Counted from the first letter of the stretch, positions 45,176 to 54,047 are shown. The stretch: 64,000 bases of DNA from CBDBBY01 sp965203215 (GCA_965203215.1 CBDBBY010000001.1:1116001-1180000); one strand, 5' to 3'. Numbers and translations: made by a program. Notes: generated from the sequence alone by a model not told the origin.

Positions 45176-45960
45176 TGGGCAAACTGGACGGCAAAGCCGC
45201 ATTCGTGACGGGTGGCTCCAAGGGCATAGGCTTGGCTTGCGCATTGCATCTGGCGAAGGAAGGAGCGGATATTTGCCTTGCCGCGTCGAACGAAGAGAGG
45301 CTCCGGGCAGCGGCCGCCGAGATTGAAAAGCAAACCGCTATCAAGCCCGGCCTTGCCGTCGCCGACCTTCGCGCGCTGGACGGATGCGAAGCCAGCGCAC
45401 GCGCTGGCATCAAGCACCTCGGCGGATGCGACATTCTGGTGAACGCGGCGGGCGCGACCAAGGGCGGCATCTTTCCGGAACAGCCCGACGACGAAATGCT
45501 GGACGGCTTCGCGCTGAAATTCCACGGGGCGGTACGGCTGTGCAGGTTGCTTTGGCCGGAGTTGAAGCAACGCAAAGGCACAGTGATCAACATATGCGGC
45601 GGCTTCGCCCGCACGCCCTCGGCGGATTTCATGGTCGGAGGCGCCGTCAACGCAGCCCTTGCCAACTTTTCGAAAGCGCTGGCCGAAAAGGGTCTCGAGG
45701 ACGACGTGAACGTCAACTGGATCCATCCGGGCCTGACTGTAACGGAGCGGCTTGAATCCGTTCTTGAACGCAGGGCCAAGCAGCAAGGGAAGACGCGCGC
45801 CGAAATCCAAACGGAGGCATTGGCGAAAGAAGGCATTCGGAGGCTTGGCCAACCGGCCGATGTCGCCGCGACCGTGGCTTACCTGTGCTCGCCTGAAGCG
45901 CGGCATCTGAACGGATCAGCGATCACTATAGATGGCGGCGGAGCGAAGGGCTATCAGTAA
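45175..45960 (+). CDS. SDR-family oxidoreductase
   Basis: A 261-residue classical SDR. GKAAFVTGGSKGIGLACAL carries the cofactor motif, ILVNAAGATKGG the NAG motif, and the C-terminus RRLGQPADVAATVAYLCSPE is standard. The usual YxxxK tyrosine region reads ADFMVGGAVNAALANF, with no obvious Tyr-x3-Lys. This needs checking and may mean altered catalysis. The ATG overlaps the preceding stop by one base. A diverged partial copy of its 5' part lies at 49134-49385. Confidence 0.82.
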   Translation: MGKLDGKAAFVTGGSKGIGLACALHLAKEGADICLAASNEERLRAAAAEIEKQTAIKPGLAVADLRALDGCEASARAGIKHLGGCDILVNAAGATKGGIFPEQPDDEMLDGFALKFHGAVRLCRLLWPELKQRKGTVINICGGFARTPSADFMVGGAVNAALANFSKALAEKGLEDDVNVNWIHPGLTVTERLESVLERRAKQQGKTRAEIQTEALAKEGIRRLGQPADVAATVAYLCSPEARHLNGSAITIDGGGAKGYQ

Positions 45961-46221
45961 ACCGATCCCTGCGACTTGAGTTCCAGCTGTATCGAGGTTG
46001 CAGAACGATCATGATCGCGATTAATCTTGTATCGACCGCATGTCGGCGAGATGAGTATGATCGCGAGCGCCGGCGTCCGAAAGAAGCTAGACTTGGCTAA
46101 CCTCGACTGGACAAACGCGGTCGAATCGGTCGACATCAGGTAGCTGACTGAAGCAAAATTGCACGGTCGAAATACAGAAGTCACAAATTATGCGGACATA
46201 ATCTTAAGTTTGGAGCTTTAG
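45961..46221. promoter_or_regulatory. Left junction and promoter region of the DUF262-HEPN-methyltransferase cassette
   Basis: A 261-base stretch in which composition drops toward the AT-rich cassette. TTTGGAGCTTTAG before the ATG at 46222 is the ribosome site. A -10-like CATAAT (about 46197) is seen without a clear -35. No terminal inverted repeat or att-type repeat was found. Confidence 0.4.
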
Positions 46222-47343
46222 ATGGCACTAAAAGAAAAACAAATACGAATCGATTCAGTTCAGGTTGAAGAGGTCGAAAAGCAAATCAACGGGTATTCTC
46301 GCTACGTTAATTTCACGGTCACCGAATATTCCTTTGAATTCATTGTACAGAAGTTTAAAAAAGAACTCTACTACGTGCCGAACTATCAGCGCAAGCTCAC
46401 ATGGACACCTGCGAAACAGTCGAAGTTCATCGAGTCCGTATTTATGGGCTTGCCAATTCCATTCCTTTTCTTCTGGCAGGATGAAGACGGAAAGATGGAA
46501 ATTGTTGACGGCTCGCAGCGGATCAGAACCATCCGAGACTTCATGGACGATAAGATAACATTGAAGGAACTTGAAACCATCCCTGCCGCGAATGGTATGC
46601 GCTACTCCGATTTGCCGATCTCACGGCAGCGGAAATTTCAGGAAAAGTCTGTCCGTATTATTATATTGGACAACACCACAGATGCCGTTACGCGTACAGA
46701 AATGTTCGCGCGCATCAACACCGGCGGAACTACGGCCAACCCTGCCGAGGTCCGGCGTGGCAGTCTCCCCGGTCCATTTATGGATCTAATCATCAGTCTC
46801 GCCGAAGATCAGGCGTTTGTGGACCTTACACCTTTCAGCCGATCATTGATCAACAGGAGAGAACGAGAAGAACTGGTCACACGCTTTTTCGCATACTTGG
46901 TTAACTTCGATCCAGAACTAGCCGATGGGGATGGAGATATCCCAAGCTACAAGGACAAGCCTCAAAGGTTCTTTTTCACATTCGTCAAGAAAACCAACGA
47001 GCGGATCAAGGCAGAAATTGAGCAAAACGACACTTCTACAACTGTCGAAGCAATGCGCGGCGAGTTTCTGCGAATGCTGCGGTTCGTACGGTCCGTTTCC
47101 CATAACGGCTTCACGAAGTCCGAGGGGGGAAATCAGGTGCCGCGCGCTCGGTTCGAGTCGATAGCGGTCGGTTCGGCTTTGGCACTAAGAGCGGATCCTG
47201 AACTTCTGCAACGCGCGCCGGATATAACTCCATTGCTGGAGTCTGATTCTTTTAGAAATGCGACTAAAACGGATTCCGCCAATGTTAAGAAGAAGCTATT
47301 GGGGCGGATAAGGGAAACTAAGAACTGGTTGGCGAACAAATGA
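46222..47343 (+). CDS. DUF262 domain protein (ParB/GmrS-like NTPase), defence candidate
   Basis: A 373-residue protein. The DUF262 hallmarks are YVPNYQRKLTWTPAKQSKFI at 51-70, SVFMGLPIPFLFFWQ and the DGSQR motif at 96-100 followed by IRTIRDFM. DUF262 is the ParB/Srx-fold N-terminal domain of GmrS/BrxU-type type IV restriction enzymes and of several defence proteins. The usual DUF1524 (HNH-type) nuclease domain is absent; the rest is helical with no motif I can name. The first several hundred bases are much more AT-rich than neighbouring genes, suggesting transfer. The stop overlaps the HEPN gene start (ATGA). Confidence 0.85.
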   Translation: MALKEKQIRIDSVQVEEVEKQINGYSRYVNFTVTEYSFEFIVQKFKKELYYVPNYQRKLTWTPAKQSKFIESVFMGLPIPFLFFWQDEDGKMEIVDGSQRIRTIRDFMDDKITLKELETIPAANGMRYSDLPISRQRKFQEKSVRIIILDNTTDAVTRTEMFARINTGGTTANPAEVRRGSLPGPFMDLIISLAEDQAFVDLTPFSRSLINRREREELVTRFFAYLVNFDPELADGDGDIPSYKDKPQRFFFTFVKKTNERIKAEIEQNDTSTTVEAMRGEFLRMLRFVRSVSHNGFTKSEGGNQVPRARFESIAVGSALALRADPELLQRAPDITPLLESDSFRNATKTDSANVKKKLLGRIRETKNWLANK

Positions 47344-48059
47344 ACGATGTCTTGTATTTTCTGGGTGAGAGGGAGGATGAATTTAAACGACACTTGTCTA
47401 TCGCCCGAATGCTTGAAAAGCGAATAGAGAAAGAAACAGAAAACGGGGAGGAAATTTTGGTCGAAATCCGACACGTCAATACGATTAAATCTGGTCTCCT
47501 GATCCACCTCTACAATATTGTTGAAGCCATCACAACGAGAACGCTGGTTATCGTTGGTCAGACCGTCGTGACTGAAAATCCAAGATTTTGGACGGAAGCC
47601 GTCTTGAAAGAGTGGGTTCGTGCGGAATTCTGGAGCATTGATGAGAGGATTGACAATGCCGCTCTAAACAGGCTTACTGAAGTTTGCAGCAGTTTGGTTT
47701 CCGGCAAAAATGTGGATGCGTTCGTGGTCAAAAGCGAACCCGGTAGCTGGGACGACGATGCGATCAGAAGAGTCGCAGCGCGCCTCGGTTGTGAGTTAGC
47801 ATTACCGCCCGAAGTCAAAAGAGGCGCCTACGAGCGCGCCTACAAGGACGAATCGACCGCATTGAAGTTTCTTGCACGCAAAAGAAATTCCATCGCGCAT
47901 GGAGGCAGCACGTTTGAGGATGGCGCCAACGATCTGACCTTGGATGAACTTGAAATTTTAGCTATGCGGGTATTGCCATTTCTGCGGGCCGTTTTGGAGT
48001 CGTATCAGGATTTTCTCGAGAACAAGGCGTATTTGACGGACGAGGAGTTAAGTGCGTGA
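47340..48059 (+). CDS. HEPN-family nuclease (MAE_28990/MAE_18760 type)
   Basis: A 239-residue mostly helical protein that matches my memory of the MAE_28990/MAE_18760 HEPN-like family, which often lies beside DUF262 genes. The putative RNase motif is RNSIAH (Arg182 to His187, R-x4-H), preceded by FLARK and followed by GGSTFEDGANDLTLDELEIL. N-terminal text is EIRHVNTIKSGLLIHLYNIV. HEPN RNases are common toxins of abortive-infection systems. Four-base overlaps at both ends with its neighbours show translational coupling and a single functional unit. Confidence 0.8.
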   Translation: MNDVLYFLGEREDEFKRHLSIARMLEKRIEKETENGEEILVEIRHVNTIKSGLLIHLYNIVEAITTRTLVIVGQTVVTENPRFWTEAVLKEWVRAEFWSIDERIDNAALNRLTEVCSSLVSGKNVDAFVVKSEPGSWDDDAIRRVAARLGCELALPPEVKRGAYERAYKDESTALKFLARKRNSIAHGGSTFEDGANDLTLDELEILAMRVLPFLRAVLESYQDFLENKAYLTDEELSA

Positions 48060-49111
48060 GTTGCGAAAACCAAATCGCAGCTGTGGATTTATTCTGCGGT
48101 GCTGGCGGCTTGACGCATGGCTTGACTCTTGCTGGCGTTGAAGTTCGGCTTGGGGTCGACGTTGATCCTGCTTACCGCTTTCCAATAGAGGCCAACAATG
48201 CTGCCAAATTCATGGAGGCGGACGTCGCGAATCTCATGCCCTCGGATGTCCTTTTGGCGTTCGCGGACTCGGAGATTACACTTCTGGCCGGATGCGCCCC
48301 ATGCCAACCATTTTCATCATATTCGCAATCAGCGAGACGCAACGAACCGCACGAGGACTGGGAATTGCTTTCTTCCTTTTCTAAACTCATTCAGAAAGTC
48401 CGGCCGACACTTGTTACGATGGAGAACGTGCCGCCGCTCCGCAAGCGGAGGGTATTCGGTGAGTTTGTCGCAGACCTGCTGGACGCTGGGTATTTTGTGG
48501 ATTTTGAATTGGTAGACGGCCGCGACATCGGCATACCTCAGAAGAGGCGGCGCCTCGTTCTAGTGGCATCCCTACTGGGACCAATCACGATTCCGGAAAC
48601 AGCTAAGCCAACCGTTACGGTAAGGGACGCCATATCTTGCCTCCCTCCGATAGAGGCGGGCGCTGCGGATCCGGATGACCCACTTCACGCTTCTGCCTCG
48701 CTCAGCCAACTGAATCTGGCGCGGATCCGTCATTCGAAACCGGGCGGCACGTGGCGGGATTGGCCAGAATATCTCATTGCGGGTTGCCACGTTCGGAAAT
48801 CCGGCGCTACTTTTCCTTCTGTCTATGGGCGGATGGAGTGGGATCTCCCAGCTCCTACTATAACAACGCAGTGCTACGGATTCGGGAACGGCAGATTTGG
48901 GCACCCAGAACAAGATCGTGCCATTAGCCTTCGAGAGGCAGCCATACTTCAAAGCTTCCCTGAGGATTATGCGTTCGCACCAGACGATGCGGCGGTAAGT
49001 ATCAATGCATTGGGCCGGATGATCGGTAACGCGGTACCGGTATTACTGGGAAAATACATTGGGGAAATTTTTGTCGATCATGTGGACGCACAAAGACACA
49101 GAGTTATCTGA
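48056..49111 (+). CDS. C5-cytosine DNA methyltransferase
   Basis: A 351-residue m5C methyltransferase with all core motifs: motif I DLFCGAGGLTHGL, motif IV catalytic Cys83 in GCAPCQPFSSYS, motif VI ENV (123-125), motif VIII IPQKRRRLVLV, a target-recognition region and motif X GNAVPVLLGKYIG. The GTG start overlaps the HEPN gene stop (GTGA). No cognate endonuclease of ordinary type is adjacent, so the DUF262 and HEPN proteins are the effector candidates. The enzyme looks intact and active. Confidence 0.93.
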   Translation: MSCENQIAAVDLFCGAGGLTHGLTLAGVEVRLGVDVDPAYRFPIEANNAAKFMEADVANLMPSDVLLAFADSEITLLAGCAPCQPFSSYSQSARRNEPHEDWELLSSFSKLIQKVRPTLVTMENVPPLRKRRVFGEFVADLLDAGYFVDFELVDGRDIGIPQKRRRLVLVASLLGPITIPETAKPTVTVRDAISCLPPIEAGAADPDDPLHASASLSQLNLARIRHSKPGGTWRDWPEYLIAGCHVRKSGATFPSVYGRMEWDLPAPTITTQCYGFGNGRFGHPEQDRAISLREAAILQSFPEDYAFAPDDAAVSINALGRMIGNAVPVLLGKYIGEIFVDHVDAQRHRVI

Positions 49112-49133
49112 AGGCTTGCTGGTCGCGCCAGCG

Positions 49134-49385
49134 CAATCTTCAAAGGCTCGGAACGAAGCAAGTGAATGAGCGCATGATGCATGTAATGGAACGCGAAGCC
49201 GCATTCGGAACCGGCCGCGCCAACGGTGTTAGCTTCCCTTGTGCGTTGCACCTTGCGAAAGTAGCAGCCAATATTTTTCTTGCTGCGTTGAACAAAACAC
49301 GGGTTCAAGCAACGGTCGCAGAGATTGAAAATCAGATCTTTATCATAAACGATTCCGCTTTTTTCGCGCTGCATAATCGGAGAGC
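49134..49385 (+). pseudogene. Diverged remnant of the panE-SDR junction (SDR 5' fragment)
   Basis: This stretch aligns with 45132-45390. CAATCTTCAAAGGCTCGGAAC matches the panE-like 3' end. The translation REAAFGTGRANGVSFPCALH and LAKVAANIFLAALNKTRVQA parallels the SDR N-terminus (KAAFVTGGSKGIGLACALHL...AAEIEKQ). The glycine motif is destroyed and the copy ends before the catalytic half. It lies just past the defence cassette, facing the intact SDR on the other side. Confidence 0.7.
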
Positions 49386-49389
49386 ATGA

Positions 49390-50910
49390 TTGGAATTCCT
49401 TGATCCGATCAGCGCGGTATCGTTGATCGAAGACGGAGCAGCCGTCGGTCTGGCGGGCGGCGGCGGCGGACTGTCCGAAGCGACGCTTCTTCATGAGTCG
49501 ATTGAGCGCCTTTTCCTTGAAACAGGTCGTCCGCGGGACCTGACGGTCGTGCACTCGCTCGGCATCGGCGACAAAAAGAGCCGCGGCCTCAATCGTTTCG
49601 CGCATGAAGGAATGGTCAAGCGGGTGATCGGAGGGCATTGGATATGGTCTCCGAAAATGCAGGAGATGGCCCGCGACAACCTGATCGAGGCTTACGTCAT
49701 GCCCGCAGGCGTAACCATGCAGCTCATGCGCGAAATCGCCGCCAAGCGCCCCGGCCTGTTCACCCATGTGGGACTGGGAACATTCGTGGATCCCCGGTTC
49801 GGAGGCGGCAAGATGAATTCGGCGGCGGTCGAGGACCTCGTTGAATTCACGGAGGTCGACGGGAAGGAATATCTGCGGTACCTCCCGTATCAGATCACGG
49901 CCGCGCTCTTGAAAGGTTCGGCGGCGGACGACGACGGCAACATCAGCTTGGACGAAGAGCCGGCCAATGTTGAAATCTATGCTTTGGCTTCAGCTGTGCA
50001 CAATTGCGGAGGCAAGGTCATCTTCCAAGTCAGGCGGCGCGTGCCGCGCGGTTCGCTGGGCGCGAGATCGGTGCGGATTCCTTCGGCGATCATTGACGCC
50101 GTCGTCGTCGACCCGGAGCAAAGGCAAGGATACGACCTGCGCTACGACCCGGCCATTTCCGGCGAGGTTTCAAGCGAAGCGGCGCCTCCGGCCGCGCCCG
50201 CGTTTTCGGTCCGAAGCATCGTGGCGAGGCGGGCCAAGAAGGAACTCCTCGACGGAGCCGTCGTCAATTACGGATTCGGGATTCCGGATGAAGTCGCTGC
50301 GATCGCGGCATCCGAAGGAAGCTCGACCCGGTATTTCCAAACCATTGAACACGGCACCTACGGCGGCACGCTGTTGACCGGATCGCTGTTCGGCTACGCG
50401 CGGAATGCCAGCTGCATGATCGACGGCCCGTCGCAATTCGATTTTTATTCCGGCGGCGGTCTCGACATCGCCTTTCTGGGGTTCGGAGAAGTCGACGAGC
50501 AGGGGAACGTCAACGTATCCAAGCTCGGCGGGCTCACCGTCGGGCCGGGCGGATTCATGGATATCGCACAGAATGCGAAGAAAGTTGTTTTCTGCGGCGC
50601 GTTCGACGCGAAAGGATCTGAGATTGAAACCGGCGACGGCCGCCTCCGAATAAAGCGATACGGAAATGTGCGGAAATTCGTCAAGCGCGTCGAGCAAATC
50701 ACATTTTCCGGCCCGCGGGCTCGCTCGGCCGGACAGGAAATCATCTATGTCACCGAGCGATGCGTGTTTCGGCTGGTCGAAGACGGACTTCAATTGACCG
50801 AGATCGCTCCCGGCGTGAACCTGCATTCCGACATTCTGGACCAAATGGGTTTCAGACCCAAGATGATTGATTCGCCGAACGAGATCAGTTGGGAGTGCTT
50901 CATACGATGA
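49390..50910 (+). CDS. Family I CoA transferase (fused alpha-beta)
   Basis: A 506-residue acyl-CoA:acetate/3-oxoacid CoA-transferase-like protein with both subunit domains on one chain. The N-terminal domain reads AAVGLAGGGGGLSEATLLHE; the C-terminal domain holds the glutamate nucleophile region FQTIEHGTYGGTLLTGSLFG and GGGLDIAFLGFGEVDEQGNV. It starts at TTG 49390, right after the SDR remnant, so the true promoter and start may have been altered by that rearrangement. It probably activates an organic acid as a CoA thioester for the MaoC and SDR enzymes downstream. Confidence 0.85.
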   Translation: MEFLDPISAVSLIEDGAAVGLAGGGGGLSEATLLHESIERLFLETGRPRDLTVVHSLGIGDKKSRGLNRFAHEGMVKRVIGGHWIWSPKMQEMARDNLIEAYVMPAGVTMQLMREIAAKRPGLFTHVGLGTFVDPRFGGGKMNSAAVEDLVEFTEVDGKEYLRYLPYQITAALLKGSAADDDGNISLDEEPANVEIYALASAVHNCGGKVIFQVRRRVPRGSLGARSVRIPSAIIDAVVVDPEQRQGYDLRYDPAISGEVSSEAAPPAAPAFSVRSIVARRAKKELLDGAVVNYGFGIPDEVAAIAASEGSSTRYFQTIEHGTYGGTLLTGSLFGYARNASCMIDGPSQFDFYSGGGLDIAFLGFGEVDEQGNVNVSKLGGLTVGPGGFMDIAQNAKKVVFCGAFDAKGSEIETGDGRLRIKRYGNVRKFVKRVEQITFSGPRARSAGQEIIYVTERCVFRLVEDGLQLTEIAPGVNLHSDILDQMGFRPKMIDSPNEISWECFIR

Positions 50911-51944
50911 GCACGCCTGAGAGAGCTCGAATCGGTTTGGTCGGCGCTGGCGTGATCGGAAGGCGCCACATCTCCGCCGTCGCGGACTGCCCGACAACTG
51001 AGTTGGTCGGCATCGCAGACTCCAATTCCGCCCGCCTTTCGGCGGCACGCGGAGTGCCGGAATTCGACTGCATCGAGAGCCTGGTCTCCGCGACCGAACC
51101 GGACGGCGTGATCATAGCGACGCCTACCGACAAGCACCTTCAACCGGCGCTTGCCGCTTTGGAGGCTGGATGCAGCGTACTTGTCGAAAAGCCAATCGCC
51201 GCCGCTGCGTCGGATGGAGTACGCATCGCGGAAGCGGAAAGAAAATCGAAAGGGAGCGTCCTTGTCGGCCATCACAGGAGATACAATCCCGCATTGAAGG
51301 TCACGAAAGAATTGATCAGGGCAGGCAAGCTCGGGAAACTTGTTCAAGTGTCCGGACAGTGGGGCGCCCGCAAGCATGACGAATATTATGATGAATATTG
51401 GCGGCGAACGCGAAACGCCGGTCCTGTATTGATCAACCTGAGCCACGAACTTGACTTGCTTCGCTTCATATGCGGCGAAATCAATTCAATCTTTGCCGAA
51501 ACCACGAGCGACTTCCAAGGATTCGAAAAGGAGGACGCGGCGGCGGCAGTGATGAGGTTCGAATGCGGCGCGTTGGGAGCAATCGTGCTTAGCGACTGCG
51601 CGAACTCGCCATGGGCTTGGGAATTCGCAACCGGAGAGAACAGCGCATTTCCTGTTTCGGGAGAGAACTGCTATCGGTTCTTCGGAACGAAAATGTCGTT
51701 GGATTTTCCTCGATTGACGCTATGGAGCAATGAAAGTGAAGGAGGCAACTGGTTCGCTCCGATGACCTCAAAGAACATCAATCCAGAACCGGTCGATGCG
51801 TTTTCGCTCCAGATCGAGCATTTCAGCGAGGTTGTGAGAGGCATGGCATCGCCATTCGTCTCGGCCATGGATGCCGTGGGCAGCCTTCAGGCAACGCTGG
51901 CGGTACTCGAGTCGGCGAATTCCGGAAAAAGGGTAGAACTTTGA
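50907..51944 (+). CDS. Gfo/Idh/MocA-family oxidoreductase
   Basis: A 345-residue NAD(P)-dependent oxidoreductase. The Rossmann motif is IGLVGAGVIGRRHISAV, followed by GVIIATPTDKHLQPALAALE and the family EKP motif (VLVEKPIAAAASDGVRI). VGHHRRYNPALKVTKELI and NLSHELDLLRFICGE carry the catalytic histidine region. ATG 50907 overlaps the CoA-transferase stop by four bases. Members oxidise sugars, inositols or other cyclic alcohols; the substrate is unknown. Confidence 0.88.
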   Translation: MSTPERARIGLVGAGVIGRRHISAVADCPTTELVGIADSNSARLSAARGVPEFDCIESLVSATEPDGVIIATPTDKHLQPALAALEAGCSVLVEKPIAAAASDGVRIAEAERKSKGSVLVGHHRRYNPALKVTKELIRAGKLGKLVQVSGQWGARKHDEYYDEYWRRTRNAGPVLINLSHELDLLRFICGEINSIFAETTSDFQGFEKEDAAAAVMRFECGALGAIVLSDCANSPWAWEFATGENSAFPVSGENCYRFFGTKMSLDFPRLTLWSNESEGGNWFAPMTSKNINPEPVDAFSLQIEHFSEVVRGMASPFVSAMDAVGSLQATLAVLESANSGKRVEL

Positions 51945-52165
51945 AACGCGCTGCAAATCTCGTGGACCAGCGGTTTCGCAATAGGCAACAGAGGGTATCA
52001 ATACGTTCTGGCGCATCGTGCCAACAATTGCGTTACGGGTACTTGTCAAGAATCCGTCAGTCGATAAACGACGCAAGTCGAAGCTTTTGATCAACTGCGC
52101 TGCCGGTTGTTCAGATCCTATCCGATTGGCAAAACAGCATCCTAGAAAAGGCAAAGGAGAGTTGA

Positions 52166-52714
52166 ATGACATCATCTGCAGTGAAGGCAGGTGCCAAAAA
52201 GACTAAGTCGAATTCGCCCGACAATCCTGACGATTCAATGCCGTCGAGGTCATCTGGGTCAGCAGAGAAGACCCGGAAAACCTCTGGATTTCATGTTGAA
52301 ATTGGCGACGGGGCGAAGTTTTCCAAGACCGTCTCGGAGAGCGATGTCTACATGTTCGCAGGAATTACAGGCGACTTTTCCCCAAACCACGTCAACGAGC
52401 CATACATGGAAAAATCCAAATTCGGCAAATTGATGGCGCATGGCGCATTGCTCGTGGGCTTCATGTCAACTGCTTCGTCAGCTGCGATCGCGCATTGCAG
52501 GGACAGCGACGAGACGCCGGTTTCGCTCGGATACGACCGCATCAGGTTCGTCGCGCCGGTTTTCCTTGGCGACACGGTCACGGTGGATTATCGTTTCGTG
52601 TCAATCGACACGGAACGGAGGCGCACCAAAGCGAATATCATAGTGACGAATCAGAAAGGCAAAACCGTTGGCGTGGCAAAACACGTCTTGAAATGGGTTC
52701 CTGACGACGGATAG
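52166..52714 (+). CDS. MaoC-like (hot-dog) hydratase
   Basis: A 182-residue protein: a polar, Lys/Ser-rich leader of about 35 residues followed by a MaoC hot-dog domain. The hydratase motif is visible as YMFAGITGDFSPNHVNEPYM with FGKLMAHGALLVGFMSTASS (Asp/His pair). It should hydrate an enoyl-CoA. AAAGGAGAG precedes the ATG. The leader is unusual and an internal ATG (residue 25, PSRSSGSAEK) could be the true start. Confidence 0.85.
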   Translation: MTSSAVKAGAKKTKSNSPDNPDDSMPSRSSGSAEKTRKTSGFHVEIGDGAKFSKTVSESDVYMFAGITGDFSPNHVNEPYMEKSKFGKLMAHGALLVGFMSTASSAAIAHCRDSDETPVSLGYDRIRFVAPVFLGDTVTVDYRFVSIDTERRRTKANIIVTNQKGKTVGVAKHVLKWVPDDG

Positions 52715-52718
52715 CCGG

Positions 52719-53453
52719 ATGAGTTTCGACCTTGAAGGAAGCCGAGTCGTGGTGACGGGCGCCGCTCGCGGCATCGGACGTGCCATCTCTGTTCGGTTCG
52801 CTGAACTCGGAGCGAAAGTGTGCGGATGGGATATCCGAAGCGATTTCATGCGTTCCGAAACGAATGTATTCAAGCACACTGAAGGCGTAGACGTTTCAGA
52901 TGAACATTCTGTACAACGAGCTTCCATTTCGACGTTGAATGCCTTCGGCGACGTTGACGTCGTCGTCGCGAATGCGGGCGTGAACGGTCCGACCAAGCCG
53001 ACATGGGACTATACGGTCGAAGAATGGCAGCGCGTTATCGACGTGGACCTGACAGGTGTCTTCCTGACAACCAGAGCATTTTTGAACAGCATGCGCGAAA
53101 GAGGAAGGGGGCGGCTGATCGTGGTGGCATCAATCGCCGGCAAAGAAGGAAATCCGGGTGCTTGCGCTTACGGCGCGGCGAAGGCAGGCGCCATCGGTTA
53201 TGCGAAAGGCCTTGCTAGGGAACTGCTTCCTTCTGGTATCACTGTAAACTGTCTTGCGCCGGTGATTACGGAAACAGATTTGCTGAAAGAAATGTCGGAT
53301 GACTACATCAATGACAAGCGCGGCCGGATTCCAATGAACCGGCTCTGCTCTCCGCAGGAGGTCGCTGAAATGGCCGCATGGGTCGCCAGTCCGCGGTGCT
53401 CGTTCACAACCGGTCAAGTTTTCGACCTCAGCGGCGGACGAGCAACATATTGA
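52719..53453 (+). CDS. SDR-family oxidoreductase (3-hydroxyacyl type possible)
   Basis: A 244-residue classical SDR four bases after the MaoC gene. GSRVVVTGAARGIGRAIS is the cofactor motif and VVVANAGVNGPT the NAG motif. The catalytic Ser, Tyr and Lys lie in VVASIAGKEGNPGACAYGAAKAG (Y-G-A-A-K), and the C-terminus is MAAWVASPRCSFTTGQVFDL. Pairing with a MaoC hydratase suggests beta-oxidation-like processing of a CoA thioester, as inference. Confidence 0.88.
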   Translation: MSFDLEGSRVVVTGAARGIGRAISVRFAELGAKVCGWDIRSDFMRSETNVFKHTEGVDVSDEHSVQRASISTLNAFGDVDVVVANAGVNGPTKPTWDYTVEEWQRVIDVDLTGVFLTTRAFLNSMRERGRGRLIVVASIAGKEGNPGACAYGAAKAGAIGYAKGLARELLPSGITVNCLAPVITETDLLKEMSDDYINDKRGRIPMNRLCSPQEVAEMAAWVASPRCSFTTGQVFDLSGGRATY

Positions 53454-53513
53454 ACCGAGGCTTTGCAATCGTCCAGTTGTCTTTGTCGCCTTCAGCAAGC
53501 CGGGTTCTGCCGC

Positions 53514-54047
53514 GTGGCTTCCTCCGTCATTAGTTTCGCTGGACGCCGTATTGATCCGTTGGGCTCGAAACGCCATGCCTTTCCCCTTGAAGCGGTTTCG
53601 CTCGTATCTGCCAAGATAGAGACATATCTGCGCCAGACTGCTCCCGCTGCGATTTTCGGCGCTGCCGCTTGCGGTGCAGACATCCTTGTCCTTCGAACTG
53701 CTGGAGACCTTGGCATCCCCCGCACAATTGTATTGCCATTTGATCGCGATCTTTTTCGTACAACTTCGGTCTTGGACAGGCCCGGGCGTTGGGAAGACTA
53801 TGACCAGATCCTTGACAGCGCCAGAACTGAAGGAGGGCTTGAAGTCCTTAAGTTTCAGAAACCTGGCCCGACTGCCTATCGAGCTGGCAACACCGCGATT
53901 CTCGATCATGCGCAGGCTTCTGGATATCCTGTTAGAGCATTCATCGTTTGGGAAGGTGCGAAAAAGGGCCAACGGGACTATACAGCCGAACTTCGCGACT
54001 CTGCCAAACGGCGCGGGATCCCGGTGGACGAGATCCGCACATCTTGA
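53514..54047 (+). CDS. SLOG-like (LOG/DprA-type Rossmann) protein of unknown function
   Basis: About 177 residues from GTG 53514 (ASSVISFAGRRIDPLGSKRH). Features are FAGRRID at the start, AAIFGAAACGADILVLRTAG, RTIVLPFDRDLFRTTSVLDR and PVRAFIVWEGAKKGQRDYT. This plan, GADxLxLxxA followed by an LPF loop, resembles SLOG nucleotide-binding domains found in stress and defence proteins. I recognise the pattern but not a named family. It stands alone between the SDR and the wrecked toxin-antitoxin locus. Confidence 0.55.
   Translation: MASSVISFAGRRIDPLGSKRHAFPLEAVSLVSAKIETYLRQTAPAAIFGAAACGADILVLRTAGDLGIPRTIVLPFDRDLFRTTSVLDRPGRWEDYDQILDSARTEGGLEVLKFQKPGPTAYRAGNTAILDHAQASGYPVRAFIVWEGAKKGQRDYTAELRDSAKRRGIPVDEIRTS

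Noticed and set aside
46222..49111. Calling the cassette a GmrSD type IV restriction enzyme
   Set aside because: The DUF1524 HNH-like nuclease domain is not visible in the DUF262 protein, and GmrSD does not include a methyltransferase and HEPN gene.
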